Both the position numbers and the translations under genes were made by a program. A stretch of DNA of 64,000 bases from Klebsiella oxytoca NBRC 105695 (lineage in GTDB: Bacteria > Pseudomonadota > Gammaproteobacteria > Enterobacterales > Enterobacteriaceae): assembly GCF_001598695.1 (NCBI RefSeq), contig NZ_BCZK01000012.1:1-64000 (forward strand), written 5' to 3'. The notes beneath the pieces are model-generated. The model ran no database searches. It had not been told where the DNA came from and was given only the letters and a program-made list of their open reading frames with translations. Shown here piece after piece: positions 8,780-22,403 of this stretch (the first letter of the stretch is position 1; every line of letters starts with the position of its first letter).

Positions 8780-10219
8780 TTAAATCATCCCGGATGATAT
8801 GAGTATTTCCCACCACCATACCCCGAGGGTGATGTGCAAGAGGAATGTCAGTACCGCCAGTATTCCACCTATAATCCACCAGGATTTGATATCGTTATAA
8901 CCCACACCAAAAATAACTGGTCCCGCCGCGCCACCATAGTGAGTGACCATTCCGCCATAAGAATTGCTGAATAATAGCGCGAGTGCGGTGAGGGTTATCG
9001 GTGCACCAGATACATTCGCCAGCATGGCAAAGACCGGAACCATAGCGACGATATAAGCGCTTCCCGAGGCGAAGAAATAACGAACCAGTATGCTCAAGGC
9101 GACAATAACAATAAAGGCTATATTACCGTGACCATCAAATGAAATATTATTTTTTAATAAATCAGCCAGCCACACGAAAAAGCCAACTTTTGATAATAAC
9201 GAGCTTAAGCCAATAATCCCACCGTACCAAATGAGCGTATTCCAGCCGCCTTTATTTTTTATCACATCATCCCAGGTTACGATTTTCAGCACTAACATCA
9301 AGGCCATGACGCAGATAGCAACGGTTGACTCATTAACCCCCAGGGCGCTGCTGAACACCCAACCGCCCAGTGCCAGAACAAAGAGGCAAGAGAGCATCTT
9401 TTCACGCAGGGTCATGGGTCCCAAAGCTTCGATGCCCGTTTTGGCGATCTTTTTATTATCAACCCGCTTTAATTCCGGCGGATAAAGCTTGTAGGTAATC
9501 AGCGGCGTCAGCAGCAGCATAATGATACCAGGTAATCCTGCGGCCAGCGCCCAGCCACCCCAGCTTAATTTGATGTGGCAGATATCTTCAATCATCTTCA
9601 GCGCAAGAATATTGCCGGCCATTGCGGTAAAGAACATATAGCTGGTTGTTTTCGTCACCATATAGATGTTCAACATAAGATAGTGACCAACTCGCTTTGC
9701 GCTGTGCTCCGGCTCCGAGCCAAGGGCGACTGCGACGCTATTAATGATCGGTAAAACAATCCCCCCAGCACGTGCTGTATTCGATGGCGTTGCGGGGGCC
9801 AGGATCAGGTCAAGGAAGGCGGTTACATAGCCAAGGCCCAACGTTGTACTACCAATTTTTCCGATAAGAAAATAAGCAATTCTTTTACCTAGCCCGGTAA
9901 TAACAAAAGCTGCACTCAGAGTAAATGCGGAGAAAACTAACCAGGTGGTGCCGGATGAATATCCGCTTAATACGCTGGCGGCTTTTACCGAACCATCACC
10001 CAGATTGCCGGTGACCACCATTGATGCGGCGACGGCAATCAGCAGTACCACAGGCTCTGAAAAGGGTTTAATGACTAACCCCACAATGGCTGCCAGATAA
10101 ATGCCTGATAAAACCCAGGCAAGTGTTGATAATCCTTGCGGCGCCGGGAATAAACTCATGAGTAACGGTATTGCTATTATAACCAGCAGCTTCCATAACT
10201 TATTCTTTTGCATTTCCAT
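8780..10219 (-). CDS. ybhI: DASS-family transporter, YbhI-like
   Basis: 479-residue polytopic membrane protein of the SLC13/CitT/YbhI group. About 12 hydrophobic segments are seen. The first signature LAPATPSNTARAGGIVLPI near residue 140-160 and a C-terminal SNSYGGMVTHYGGAAGP are typical of plant/bacterial 2-oxoglutarate/malate and citrate:succinate antiporters. The N-terminus (LWKLLVIIAIPLL) resembles E. coli YbhI. It follows the ybhH-like gene with a 101-bp gap and probably shares its transcript. The role is import or exchange of a di/tricarboxylate. The exact substrate cannot be read from the sequence; citrate, aconitate or tartrate-like acids are all possible. Confidence 0.82.
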   Translation of the reverse strand: MEMQKNKLWKLLVIIAIPLLMSLFPAPQGLSTLAWVLSGIYLAAIVGLVIKPFSEPVVLLIAVAASMVVTGNLGDGSVKAASVLSGYSSGTTWLVFSAFTLSAAFVITGLGKRIAYFLIGKIGSTTLGLGYVTAFLDLILAPATPSNTARAGGIVLPIINSVAVALGSEPEHSAKRVGHYLMLNIYMVTKTTSYMFFTAMAGNILALKMIEDICHIKLSWGGWALAAGLPGIIMLLLTPLITYKLYPPELKRVDNKKIAKTGIEALGPMTLREKMLSCLFVLALGGWVFSSALGVNESTVAICVMALMLVLKIVTWDDVIKNKGGWNTLIWYGGIIGLSSLLSKVGFFVWLADLLKNNISFDGHGNIAFIVIVALSILVRYFFASGSAYIVAMVPVFAMLANVSGAPITLTALALLFSNSYGGMVTHYGGAAGPVIFGVGYNDIKSWWIIGGILAVLTFLLHITLGVWWWEILISSGMI

Positions 10220-10320
10220 TCCTTAGCTGTACTCAATATTTAAGGATGCTTGTGGAACGCATTCACATAGCTCCCCGCCTCAATCCACGGTAATTTTTCG
10301 TTAAGGAGGGGACTCGGTAT

Positions 10321-11376
10321 TTAGTCGGCAATATAAACCGAGCCGGAAAGAATCTTCCGTGCCGTGCGAATAACAGAGGCGCGGATCGCTTCAGGGGCTT
10401 CGGTCGTATTACTTAAGTCGACCGCAATACTCCCGCTGGGGTGCTCGATTTTAACGATGCCATCACCAGACAATTTCGTCAGTTCATTAGCAATCGTTCC
10501 CGGAATAATACATGCACTCGCCAGGCCGATAGCGCCGGTAATCGCCAACGATTTATGGCAACTGTGGGGCATAAAATATCGAACATTTAAATTTCCGCCG
10601 CTAAGCGCAGGAGAAATCAGAACCGGTTTCGGGATAACCATATTTGTCACATCGCCAAATCCCATCGCCTTTCCCGCTTGTCGCCGAATAGACTCCAGCG
10701 ATTCTAAAAGCGCTGTGTCCCGGTCTAATTCGCAGGCAGATTCATAACCGGTTTTTCCCAGGCTCTGAGCTGGAATCACGACCATCGGCATTGCCATGTC
10801 AATACAGGTGACTTGCGCATTATCAAATACGTCCAGCCGATTCCCGGTAGGGAAAAGCTGGCCGGATTTTGCACCCGCAGAATTCAAAAAGGTTAATGCA
10901 ACCGGTGCGGCACGGCCGGGAACGCCGTCTATCTGCGTATCGCCGTCGTAGATAACCTTTCCCTCAGGCGTTTGAATGTCAGCCTCAATAAAAGTATTGG
11001 TGTTCACATTCCTTATGCGCACTCTCGTGACCGGAGAATCCGCTTTAATTAACCCCTGTTCTATTGCGAATCCCCCTACAGCACACAGCATATTTCCGCA
11101 GTTCGGCGTGGTATCGACCCGCCGTTCGTTGACGATAACCTGAACAAACAGATAATCAATGTCCGCTTTTTCACTAACAGATCGACTAATAATGGCCACT
11201 TTGCTGGTTTGTGGGCTTCCACCGCCAATTCCGTCAATTTCCAGCTCATGGCCCGATCCCATGATGGATAACAGGAAGTCATTACGTTGGTTAATATCCT
11301 TTGGTAAATCATCCGCTAATAAAAAGGCGCCTTTGGATGTTCCACCACGCATTAATACACAGGGAATGCTCTTCAT
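10321..11376 (-). CDS. ybhH: PrpF/GalD-family isomerase, YbhH-like
   Basis: 351-residue PrpF-fold protein (tandem diaminopimelate-epimerase-like domains). It begins MKSIPCVLMRGGTSKG and has DGIGGG and TPNCGNM with Cys93, the conserved active-site region of PrpF aconitate isomerase and of GalD 4-oxalomesaconate tautomerase. A second Cys lies in MPHSCHKS. Length and motifs agree with E. coli YbhH. It is first in the leftward cluster, with a 279-bp gap to the divergent LysR gene. The inferred chemistry is moving a double bond in an unsaturated tricarboxylate, which would feed the aconitase-like YbhJ. Substrate not established. Confidence 0.82.
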   Translation of the reverse strand: MKSIPCVLMRGGTSKGAFLLADDLPKDINQRNDFLLSIMGSGHELEIDGIGGGSPQTSKVAIISRSVSEKADIDYLFVQVIVNERRVDTTPNCGNMLCAVGGFAIEQGLIKADSPVTRVRIRNVNTNTFIEADIQTPEGKVIYDGDTQIDGVPGRAAPVALTFLNSAGAKSGQLFPTGNRLDVFDNAQVTCIDMAMPMVVIPAQSLGKTGYESACELDRDTALLESLESIRRQAGKAMGFGDVTNMVIPKPVLISPALSGGNLNVRYFMPHSCHKSLAITGAIGLASACIIPGTIANELTKLSGDGIVKIEHPSGSIAVDLSNTTEAPEAIRASVIRTARKILSGSVYIAD

Positions 11377-11655
11377 AGCAAGTTCCTCACCCGATAAAAC
11401 ATAGAAGAATTAAACGAAATGCCTTGTGAATTTAATTTGCTTTATGCTGTTTAAGTTTTTTATTTACTTAATTCACCTGCTACATCATTCACGTCAGGCA
11501 TTTTACAAATTCATTCTACTTGCAAGATTTTTACCGGTTGATAAAATTTCGCCATAAGAGTTATTCCTGCCAGGAATTAATAAAAGTGCCATTACCGATT
11601 AATAATCACTTGTCATCTACTTAGAGAAACACTTATTAGGCCCTACGGAGCAATA
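11377..11655. promoter_or_regulatory. Divergent control region, ybhH / LysR gene
   Basis: 279-bp A+T-rich spacer between divergent genes; it must hold both promoters and the likely LysR operator. No single box is convincing by eye. It also contains no plausible ORF or RNA gene. Confidence 0.5.
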
Positions 11656-12591
11656 ATGAAAAATGAACTATCCGGGATGAAAGCCTTTGTCACCGTTGCA
11701 GAGCTAGGCTCTTTTAGTAAAGCCGCCGAACAATTAAATCTTACGCAACCGGCATTAACTAAGAAGATAAAAAAAATAGAGAGTAATCTGGATATTGCGC
11801 TGTTCGAACGAACGACGCGAAAGATTGCGCTGACGCAAGCCGGGAAAATGCTTCTCCCAAGAGCTAAATCTTTGATCTCCGGACTTGATGCGGCAATATT
11901 TGACCTTAACGATTTAACGTCTCAATTGCATGATACGGTTACGCTATCCTGCATTCCTACTGCCGTATTTTATTTTTTACCGCGCGCTATCGTGCAATTT
12001 AATCAAAGTTACCCCAACATCAAAGTACGAATTTATGAACAAGGTATTGAAACCTGTATGGACTCGGTACGAAAAGGCGATGTTGATTTTGGTATAAACA
12101 TGAACTTCATCACACATCCGGATATCGATTTCATTCCCCTGGTGAACGAGCCTTTTGTTCTGGCCTGCCGGCAAGATCATCCTCTGGCAACCAGGAAACT
12201 GGTCGAATGGCGGGAGCTTGTTAGCGAGACGTTAATCGGCGTCAGGAAATCAAGCGGCAATAGACAGTTGATCGAGAAATGCCTGGCGGATAAACCCTGG
12301 CAGCTGAGCTGGTTTTATGAAGTCAGACATTTGTCGACCTCGCTCGGCCTTGTCGAAGCAGGCCTCGGAGTCTCCGCACTCCCTTGTCTGGCAATGCCCC
12401 ACGGAGAGAGCGCCGTGGTGAGCGTCCCGCTTGTGGAGCCGGTCATCAGACGCACGCTGGGTATGATTCGCGTAAAAAACAGGCCTCTTTCCGCAGCGGC
12501 AGAGCGCTTAGCTTCCCTGCTACTGATGATGTGGACGGATGAAGCGGGCACGCTCTGGCGCAACGTCGTGGATTCAACGCAGAAAACCTGA
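11656..12591 (+). CDS. ybhD: LysR-family regulator, YbhD-like
   Basis: 311-residue LysR-type regulator. It has the helix-turn-helix TVAELGSFSKAAEQLNLTQPALTKKIKKIE, then FERTTRKIALTQAG and a two-lobed effector domain. ACGGAG lies 7 nt before ATG 11656. It is divergent from the ybhH-like gene, the same arrangement as ybhD/ybhHIJ of E. coli, so control of the leftward cluster is likely. The effector is probably the transported acid or its product (inference). The symbol rests on synteny more than on residue identity. Its end is 28 nt from the convergent rihC stop. Confidence 0.72.
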   Translation: MKNELSGMKAFVTVAELGSFSKAAEQLNLTQPALTKKIKKIESNLDIALFERTTRKIALTQAGKMLLPRAKSLISGLDAAIFDLNDLTSQLHDTVTLSCIPTAVFYFLPRAIVQFNQSYPNIKVRIYEQGIETCMDSVRKGDVDFGINMNFITHPDIDFIPLVNEPFVLACRQDHPLATRKLVEWRELVSETLIGVRKSSGNRQLIEKCLADKPWQLSWFYEVRHLSTSLGLVEAGLGVSALPCLAMPHGESAVVSVPLVEPVIRRTLGMIRVKNRPLSAAAERLASLLLMMWTDEAGTLWRNVVDSTQKT

Positions 12592-12619
12592 AAGCCATGC
12601 CGGCCGCTTCATCGCCAGA

Positions 12620-13534
12620 TTAGGGCGCTAAAGCAATCACCTCCGCTGCCCAGCGCTGAAAACCTTCTACATCCAGACCCAGCGCCACCTGCACGTTTGC
12701 CGGTTGGCCCAGTTTGCCTTCGATATCGACCACCGTCGTTCCCGAGGTCCAGGTTCCCTGGGTTTCTACCGTCACAAAACAGGGCTTGAGGGTGAAGAGC
12801 TGCGGACGAACCAGCCAGGCAATCGCGCACAGGTCATGCATACGCAGGCCGCTGCTCATGCTCCCGCTCCGGTAGTGGCTAAATAGCGCATGCAGCATCT
12901 TCCCGGTCTGATTCAGCGTCGGTAGCGTAGCAAGGTAGTCCGGAGCCAGCATCGCCTCGTTGGTGACATCCAGCCCGCACATCACAATCTCCAGCCCGCT
13001 CTGGAAAACTTTCGCCGCCGCTTCCGGGTCGATGGCGATATTGAACTCCGCATTCGGCGTAAAGTTACCGCGCCCGGCGGAACCGCCCATGATAACCAGT
13101 CGACGGATATTAAAGCGGCATTCGGGATACTGGGTCAGCAGAAGCGCGATATTGGTTAGCGGGCCAATCGCCACCAGGGTCATCGGCTCCGGAGCGTGCA
13201 TCAGCGCATCGCGGATCGCCTGAAATGCCGGTTTTGCCAGCGGCTGACGGTTATGTTCCACGAAATCGTAGCCTTCCATCCCGGACTCGCCGTGTACGGA
13301 GGCGGCGTCGCGCAGCGGGCGGACCAGCGGCATAGAGGCGCCTTGAGCCAACGGAACATCGGCGTTCCAGAAATGCAGGAGCTGCAGGGCGTTGCGGGTG
13401 GTTTTCTCCACGGATACGTTCCCCGCTACCGTGGTCATCAGCTGTAGGTCCAGCTCGGGAGCGAACAGCGCCGCGGTAATCGCTGCGGCGTCATCAATGC
13501 CGGGATCGGTATCCAGAATGATAGGTAAGCGCAT
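12620..13534 (-). CDS. rihC: Ribonucleoside hydrolase RihC
   Basis: 304-residue member of the inosine-uridine nucleoside hydrolase family, cleaving purine and pyrimidine ribonucleosides to base and ribose in the cytoplasm. The calcium-binding motif DTDPGIDDA is at the N-terminus, and [13 protein letters not shown] and LRMHDLCA match the active site. Start ATG 13534 ([12 protein letters not shown]) matches E. coli RihC; upstream in-frame codons would read through the ispH terminator hairpin. It lies directly downstream of the ispH operon, as in E. coli and Salmonella. Confidence 0.95.
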   Translation of the reverse strand: MRLPIILDTDPGIDDAAAITAALFAPELDLQLMTTVAGNVSVEKTTRNALQLLHFWNADVPLAQGASMPLVRPLRDAASVHGESGMEGYDFVEHNRQPLAKPAFQAIRDALMHAPEPMTLVAIGPLTNIALLLTQYPECRFNIRRLVIMGGSAGRGNFTPNAEFNIAIDPEAAAKVFQSGLEIVMCGLDVTNEAMLAPDYLATLPTLNQTGKMLHALFSHYRSGSMSSGLRMHDLCAIAWLVRPQLFTLKPCFVTVETQGTWTSGTTVVDIEGKLGQPANVQVALGLDVEGFQRWAAEVIALAP

Positions 13535-13544
13535 AGTTTCTCCA

Positions 13545-13573
13545 TAAAAAATGCCAGACGTTAAGCCTGGCAT
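13545..13573 (-). terminator. Terminator of the ribF-ileS-lspA-fkpB-ispH operon
   Basis: On the minus strand ATGCCAG (13567-13573) / CTGGCAT (13551-13557) is followed by TTTTTA. It lies between ispH and rihC. Confidence 0.85.
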
Positions 13574-13599
13574 CTTCTCATACTGCGGGGAAAAAGAAC

Positions 13600-14550
13600 T
13601 TACTCTACTTCACGGACGTCTACGCGCAGCTCTTTCGGCACTTCGAAAACAATGTTCTCTTCACGGCCTTCCAGCGGCACCGCTTCGCCGCCGCCCAGCT
13701 CCTGCAAACGCGAAATCACGTTCTGTACCAGAATATCCGGTGCCGATGCGCCTGCGGTTACGCCGACGCAGGTTGCGTCTTTCACCCAGGCTTCCTGGAT
13801 ATCGGTCGCATCATCGATCAGATAGGCAGCTTTCCCCATCCGCTGGGCCAGTTCGGCCAGACGGTTAGAGTTCGAGGAGTTCTTCGACCCCACCACCAGC
13901 ACTACGTCAGCCTGCCCGGCCAGCGCGCGGACGGCCTCTTGCCGGTTTGTCGTCGCATAGCAGATATCATCTTTGCGCGGCCCGACGATTTTCGGGAACC
14001 GTTCGCGCAGGGCGTCAATCACGTCGGAGGTATCATCAACGGAGAGCGTCGTCTGAGTCATAAACGACAGCTTAGCGTCGTTTTTCACATCCAGCTTCCA
14101 GACGTCATTCGGCGATTCCACCAGGTACATCCCCCCCTGCGGGTTACTGTACTGGCCCATGGTGCCTTCAACTTCCGGGTGACCGGCGTGACCAATCAGG
14201 ATCGACTCTTCCCCCCGACGGCTGGCGCGAGCAACTTCCATATGGACTTTGGTCACCAGCGGGCAGGTAGCGTCAAAAACCGTCAGATCGCGGCTTTTCG
14301 CCTCGTTGCGTACGGCCTGAGAGACGCCGTGGGCGGAGAAAATCAGGATCGCGCCGTCCGGCACTTCGCTAATCTGCTCGATAAAAATAGCGCCGCGTTG
14401 ACGCAGGCTGTCGACAACATAGCGGTTGTGCACGACTTCATGACGCACGTAGATCGGCGCGCCATATAGCGTCAGCGCGTTTTCAACAATGCTGATAGCG
14501 CGGTCAACGCCTGCGCAGAAGCCGCGCGGGTTAGCCAACAGAATCTGCAT
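13600..14550 (-). CDS. ispH: 4-hydroxy-3-methylbut-2-enyl diphosphate reductase IspH
   Basis: 316-residue iron-sulfur enzyme that makes IPP and DMAPP in the last step of the MEP isoprenoid pathway. The three cluster cysteines sit in [18 protein letters not shown] and [10 protein letters not shown] contexts, and the active-site Glu/His region HEVVHN is present. Start ATG 14550 ([10 protein letters not shown]) matches the family; it is 1 nt from the fkpB stop (14552), so the genes are coupled. It is near-identical in layout to E. coli IspH (316 residues). Confidence 0.97.
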   Translation of the reverse strand: MQILLANPRGFCAGVDRAISIVENALTLYGAPIYVRHEVVHNRYVVDSLRQRGAIFIEQISEVPDGAILIFSAHGVSQAVRNEAKSRDLTVFDATCPLVTKVHMEVARASRRGEESILIGHAGHPEVEGTMGQYSNPQGGMYLVESPNDVWKLDVKNDAKLSFMTQTTLSVDDTSDVIDALRERFPKIVGPRKDDICYATTNRQEAVRALAGQADVVLVVGSKNSSNSNRLAELAQRMGKAAYLIDDATDIQEAWVKDATCVGVTAGASAPDILVQNVISRLQELGGGEAVPLEGREENIVFEVPKELRVDVREVE

Positions 14551-14551
14551 G

Positions 14552-15001
14552 TTACCCCTCCAGCGCCGGATCGATCTCCAGCACTTCAACATCAAAATGA
14601 ACGGTACGCCCGGCCAGCGGATGGTTGAAATCAACGGTAATCGAATCGCCGTTTACTTCACGGATCACGCCGGGCATTTCGCTGCCATCCATTGCGGTAA
14701 AGAGCATAATCGCGCCGACTTCCGGCTCGCCCGCATCAATAAATTCCCGACGCGAGAAATATTGGATCAGGTCCGGGCTCGGTACGCCAAACGCGGCGTC
14801 CGGCTCCAGCGAAAAGGTGGTTTTATCCCCCTCTTTTAGCCCCAGCAGATGCTGTTCCAGACCTTCAGACAGGGAAGTATCGCCCAGACGAAAGAGCGCC
14901 GGTTTACCGTTGTTGCGGGTTGACTCTGCGGTGGAGCCATCGTCGAGCTTTAAGGTGAAGTGCACCAGCACCGCACTGTTGCTCTGTACTGATTTAGACA
15001 T
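14552..15001 (-). CDS. fkpB: FKBP-type peptidyl-prolyl isomerase FkpB (SlpA)
   Basis: 149-residue SlyD-like FKBP chaperone/prolyl isomerase of the cytoplasm. FKBP core segments are [29 protein letters not shown] and the inserted flap domain around [12 protein letters not shown]. It lacks the His-rich tail of SlyD, as expected for FkpB. It lies between lspA and ispH in the usual operon, with a 97-bp gap to lspA. Confidence 0.95.
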   Translation of the reverse strand: MSKSVQSNSAVLVHFTLKLDDGSTAESTRNNGKPALFRLGDTSLSEGLEQHLLGLKEGDKTTFSLEPDAAFGVPSPDLIQYFSRREFIDAGEPEVGAIMLFTAMDGSEMPGVIREVNGDSITVDFNHPLAGRTVHFDVEVLEIDPALEG

Positions 15002-15042
15002 GCAGGTTGCTCACTAGTTTTGTCCGGTGACGCTGGCGCTGA

Positions 15043-15069
15043 ACGGGCCTACGGAGAACGTAGACCCGT
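15043..15069. repeat. REP-like hairpin between lspA and fkpB
   Basis: Imperfect palindrome ACGGG-CTACG (15043-15053) / CGTAG-CCCGT (15059-15069) with one internal mismatch, followed by the G+C-rich CGCCGCCCGGCG. Likely a single extragenic palindromic element within the operon. Confidence 0.45.
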
Positions 15070-15098
15070 GCAAACGTCGCGCCGCCCGGCGGGTATTG

Positions 15099-15598
15099 TT
15101 ACGCCTGTTTCTTCGCAGCCGCGTTCGGCAAGAAGCCTTCCAGCACAATCAGCGCCGCGCCGATACAGATAGCGGTATCGGCAAGGTTGAAGGTGGCGAA
15201 ATGCCAGTCCCCGACGTAGAAATCGATCATATCGACGACAAAACCATGCCAAAGCCTGTCGAATAAATTGCCCAACGCGCCGCCAATAATCAGCGCATAG
15301 GCAATGTTATTCAGCTTTTGCGTCGCCTTAGAGCGATACATCAGCACCGCAAGGATCACGCAGATACCGATAGCGATACCGGCGAAGAACCAGCGCTGCC
15401 AGCCGCCACTGTCGGCGAGGAAGCTAAAGGCCGCGCCATAGTTACGCGCATAATGCAGATTAAGCGATGGGAACAGCGATACCGTATCCCCCAGAGCGAA
15501 GTTCTGAAGGATCAGGAATTTGCTGCCTAAATCGATAATCAGCACGGCTACGACGACCCAGAGCCAGCGTAGCCCCGTTGAACTAATCGGTTTACTCA

Positions 15599-15599
<1 letters not shown>
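15099..15599 (-). CDS. lspA: Lipoprotein signal peptidase LspA
   Basis: 166-residue type II signal peptidase of the inner membrane; it cleaves prolipoproteins ahead of the lipid-modified Cys. Four membrane segments are visible. The catalytic aspartates lie in [11 protein letters not shown] and [17 protein letters not shown] is a conserved loop. The start overlaps the ileS stop by 1 nt (ATGA), coupling translation. Confidence 0.97.
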
Positions 15600-18415
<2,816 letters not shown>

Positions 18416-18459
18416 CAGATTCTCGGTTCCGTATTTCGGTTTGATAAACACCGTCAGGG

Positions 18460-19398
18460 TTATGCCTGCCCGGTTAGCCCAAAGAAGTCGCGGGCCGTTA
18501 ACTCATCACGTGCGATTTGCGCTTTTAGCTCATCAAGCGACGCAAATCGCTGCTCGTTACGTATTTTTTTACGCAGTATTACATCTATATGGCGACCGTA
18601 GAGGTCCATTACAACATCCAGGAGATGGACTTCCAGCTGCTGACGCACGCCGGACACCGTTGGACGAGTACCAATGTTGGCGACGCCCATAAAAGGTTTG
18701 TCGCCAAGCCCTGTCACTTCTACCGCATAGACCCCTTTAACCGGGGAAACCTGACGACGCAGCGGTAAATTCGCCGTCGGGAAACCTATTGTGCGCCCGA
18801 GTTCATCACCGTGCACAACGCGGCCGGAGATGGTAAACGGATGCCCCAGCAGCGTCTCCGCCAGGGGCAGATCGTCGTCTGCCAGCGCCTGGCGCACCGC
18901 GGTGCTGCTGATGCGCACGCCGCCTTCACAGAAGGTTTGGGTGCTGGTGACGTCAAAGCCGTACTCCACGCCGGCTTTTTGTAATAACAAGAAATCCCCC
19001 TGGCGACCTGCGCCAAAGCGGAAATCATCGCCAACGGCGAGGAACTGAACGCCCAGCTGGCGGACCAGCAGTTCGCTGATAAAGTCCTGGGCGGTCAATG
19101 CCGCAAAGCGCCGATCGAAACGCACGCACAGGACGTAATCGACGCCGCTTTCAGCCAGATAGTTCAGCTTCTCACGCAGGCGCGTTAAACGTGCCGGCGC
19201 TTTATCGGCGGCAAAAAGCTCAAGCGGCTGCGGCTCAAAAATCATCACCACCACCGGTAAGCCACGCTGGCGACCTTCTGCGCGCAAACGCTGCAATAAT
19301 GCCTGGTGCCCGCGATGCACGCCGTCAAAATTTCCAATGGTCAGCACGCACCCGTGCGGGGCCTGACTGAGATTATGTATGCCGCGTATCAGCTTCAT
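18460..19398 (-). CDS. ribF: Bifunctional riboflavin kinase / FAD synthetase
   Basis: 312-residue two-domain enzyme making FMN and FAD from riboflavin. The N-terminal nucleotidyltransferase has [13 protein letters not shown] and [12 protein letters not shown]; the C-terminal flavokinase has [11 protein letters not shown] and GVYAVEV. Start ATG 19398 (MKLIRGIHN) agrees with E. coli. It is first in the essential operon, with its promoter in the 330-bp gap to rpsT. No FMN riboswitch is seen upstream. Confidence 0.97.
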   Translation of the reverse strand: MKLIRGIHNLSQAPHGCVLTIGNFDGVHRGHQALLQRLRAEGRQRGLPVVVMIFEPQPLELFAADKAPARLTRLREKLNYLAESGVDYVLCVRFDRRFAALTAQDFISELLVRQLGVQFLAVGDDFRFGAGRQGDFLLLQKAGVEYGFDVTSTQTFCEGGVRISSTAVRQALADDDLPLAETLLGHPFTISGRVVHGDELGRTIGFPTANLPLRRQVSPVKGVYAVEVTGLGDKPFMGVANIGTRPTVSGVRQQLEVHLLDVVMDLYGRHIDVILRKKIRNEQRFASLDELKAQIARDELTARDFFGLTGQA

Positions 19399-19992
<594 letters not shown>

Positions 19993-20015
19993 TCGTCTGC
20001 TTGTTGTCGCTTTGT

Positions 20016-20043
20016 AAAAAAACCCGCGAAAGCGGGTTTTTTT
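20016..20043. terminator. Bidirectional terminator, rpsT / nhaR
   Basis: AACCCGC (20021-20027) / GCGGGTT (20031-20037) with an A-run before and a T-run after, so it can end both rpsT and the convergent nhaR transcript. Confidence 0.92.
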
Positions 20044-20091
20044 ATGTCTGTCGTCTATCGCTCAAAGCGTCAACCATCGCGCTTCTGGCGA

Positions 20092-21027
20092 CTATTGCTT
20101 TGCCGAACCGCCAGAAACAGCGCTGTCCTGGGCCTGCGGCGGCGTAAAGAGCGCCGAATAGTCGCGATGACAAATACGCTGCACCGCCGGATGCTGGATC
20201 ATTCGTTCAGCGAAGATCGCGTGATACTCTTCCATGACGTTGTCCATCCGTCCGATCTCAACTATCGACTCATCGCTATAGAAATCATGCGCATACAGCG
20301 TCGGGGCAACGAATATCGCATTATGCGCCGCGCCGAAGGCTTTCATCAACGCCGCATCGTCAAACTCGCCGAGGATTTCCACCTGCAATCCCTGCGAGTT
20401 AAACCAGTTGAGCAGCTTGCGCCCTAACATCGAACGACGGCCAGGGATCAGTAAGCGACGCTCTTCCAGACAGGCCGGGAACGGCTTTTTCGGCGGCGGA
20501 TTCATGCACCAGAAGCTGACGCTGCATTCGCCAATTTTCACTGAAAACAGCCCTTCCTGCTGGGTTGAATCAATAGGGCAGTCGGAAATAATCATATCGA
20601 GCTTATGCTGGCTAAGCTGCTCCAGCAGCATTTCGTGGGTTGATTCGAAACAGCGTAAATGGATCTGTTCGTTATCGACAACGGCAGCATCCAGTACTCC
20701 GCTCACCAACCTTTTCGACAGCGCGTCCGCGACGCCGACGTCAAACAGCAGATTCGACTCTTTACGATAGTTAACGATATCGAGCATTTCCTGGCTCAGC
20801 GTAAACATGCGATCCGCATAGCGGAAAACCAACTCGCCTAATTCGCTGGGCTCCAGCCCTCTTCCTTTTCGCTTGAACAACTTCCCCTGCAGGCGCTCTT
20901 CCAGCGCCTTAATTTGCCCGGTAATGGTCTGCGGCGTCAGGAACAGCGCTTCCGCCGCGCCAACAACGGAGCCTTCTTTATAGACATGCCAGAAGTAGTA
21001 CAGATGGTTGTAGTTGATATGCGACAT
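20092..21027 (-). CDS. nhaR: LysR-type activator NhaR
   Basis: 311-residue LysR regulator that senses Na+ and activates nhaA. It starts [20 protein letters not shown] with the helix-turn-helix [26 protein letters not shown], then [13 protein letters not shown]. The effector domain is close to E. coli NhaR (301 residues); the tail is about ten residues longer and low in complexity ([13 protein letters not shown]). It lies 52 bp after nhaA in the same direction, with a strong stem-loop between them. Confidence 0.96.
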   Translation of the reverse strand: MSHINYNHLYYFWHVYKEGSVVGAAEALFLTPQTITGQIKALEERLQGKLFKRKGRGLEPSELGELVFRYADRMFTLSQEMLDIVNYRKESNLLFDVGVADALSKRLVSGVLDAAVVDNEQIHLRCFESTHEMLLEQLSQHKLDMIISDCPIDSTQQEGLFSVKIGECSVSFWCMNPPPKKPFPACLEERRLLIPGRRSMLGRKLLNWFNSQGLQVEILGEFDDAALMKAFGAAHNAIFVAPTLYAHDFYSDESIVEIGRMDNVMEEYHAIFAERMIQHPAVQRICHRDYSALFTPPQAQDSAVSGGSAKQ

Positions 21028-21050
21028 GCTTCTCTCCCTGATAATGTCCA

Positions 21051-21071
21051 GGAGAGCCGTAGCGGCTCTCC
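21051..21071 (-). other. nhaA-nhaR intercistronic stem-loop
   Basis: Perfect 9-bp stem GGAGAGCCG / CGGCTCTCC with a 3-nt loop and no U-run; probably lowers nhaR read-through or protects nhaA mRNA. Confidence 0.6.
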
Positions 21072-21079
21072 GTGAGATG

Positions 21080-22255
21080 TTAAGCCGCGTAGCCCGAATC
21101 CGTTACGCGCTTACGCAGTATGATGTATCCCGTGACTGCCGATAATATCGATCCAATCAGGATGCCAAGCTTGGCCCAGTTGATCAATCCGGGGTCGACG
21201 CTGCCGAAGGCCAGGGTGGCAATAAAAATCGACATTGTGAAGCCAATCCCACATAGAATGCCGACCGCCATAATTTGCTTGCAGGTTGTCCCTTCCGGCA
21301 ACGAGGCCCATTTCAGCTTCAGCGCCAGCCAGCAGAATACGCTAATTCCCAATGGCTTACCGATAAACAGCCCGGCAATAATACCTAACGGCAGCAGCGA
21401 GGTCAGCCCTTCTACCGTGACGCCCTGCAAAGAAACGCCCGCGTTAGCGAAGGCGAACAGCGGCAGGATCAGGAAGGCCACCCACGGATGCAGCACGTGC
21501 TCAAGCTGCTTCGCCGGCGATTTACCGTTCTGCTCTTTTAGCGGGATCATAAAGCCGACAATGACGCCAGCCAGCGTTGCGTGAACCCCCGACTTCAGCA
21601 CCGCAGTCCAGAGTATGGCGCCGACCAGAATATAGATCCCGGTACGCCGTACGCCGCTCAGATTCAGCGCTGCCAGCACCATAATGGCGCCGGCAGCGAC
21701 AACCAACGACACCACGGAAAGATCGTGCGTGTAGAACAGCGCAATGATAATAATGGCGCCCAGATCGTCGATGATGGCCAGCGCCATCAGAAAGATCTTC
21801 AGCGCAGCGGGAACCCGATTGCCCAGCAGCGCCAGTACGCCCAGCGCGAAGGCAATATCGGTCGCAGCCGGAATCGCCCACCCTTCTCTGGCAATCGCAT
21901 CCTGGCCGTTAAATGCCAGATAGACTAACGCCGGAACCACCATGCCGCCCAACGCCGCGACGACCGGAAATACGGCCTGGCGACGGCTGGCCAACGCGCC
22001 CTGTTTCATCTCGCGCTTTACTTCCAGACCTATAAGCAGGAAAAATACCGCCATCAGCGCGTCGTTTATCCACAACAGCATGTTCTTGTTGATCTCTAAC
22101 GCGCCTACACGCAGCTGAACGGGCGTCTCCAGAAAAGAGCGATACAGGCCGCTGGTCAGGCCCGTATTGGCTAATAGCATCGCCATAGCGGCGGCGAAGA
22201 TGAGGATTATCCCCCCGGATGCCTCGCTATGAAAAAAACGCTGTAGATGTTTCAC
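21080..22255 (-). CDS. nhaA: Na+/H+ antiporter NhaA
   Basis: 391-residue inner-membrane antiporter exchanging 2 H+ for 1 Na+, important in salt and alkali. Twelve hydrophobic segments. The ion-binding aspartate pair is in [11 protein letters not shown]; the [20 protein letters not shown] helix and C-terminal [15 protein letters not shown] are diagnostic. The start is GTG (22255), as in E. coli. The gene upstream, ending at 22404, reads the same way with a 148-bp gap that must hold the nhaA promoter. Confidence 0.97.
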   Translation of the reverse strand: MKHLQRFFHSEASGGIILIFAAAMAMLLANTGLTSGLYRSFLETPVQLRVGALEINKNMLLWINDALMAVFFLLIGLEVKREMKQGALASRRQAVFPVVAALGGMVVPALVYLAFNGQDAIAREGWAIPAATDIAFALGVLALLGNRVPAALKIFLMALAIIDDLGAIIIIALFYTHDLSVVSLVVAAGAIMVLAALNLSGVRRTGIYILVGAILWTAVLKSGVHATLAGVIVGFMIPLKEQNGKSPAKQLEHVLHPWVAFLILPLFAFANAGVSLQGVTVEGLTSLLPLGIIAGLFIGKPLGISVFCWLALKLKWASLPEGTTCKQIMAVGILCGIGFTMSIFIATLAFGSVDPGLINWAKLGILIGSILSAVTGYIILRKRVTDSGYAA

Positions 22256-22403
22256 TTTTACCTCACCTTATCGGCAAACAACTCGATAAAAGTATAATAC
22301 AGACGCAAATACATCGAAAAAAGTAGGTTTAAATTGCCGTTAAGATCGTTTTTTACGAATGTACGCCCGTCAAATGCTGACCGGGTTAACCGGGCAGTGA
22401 AGT

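Noticed and set aside
22256-22403. hok/sok-type toxin gene near nhaA as in E. coli.
   Set aside because: No Hok-like peptide or antisense promoter found here or in the dnaJ-nhaA interval.
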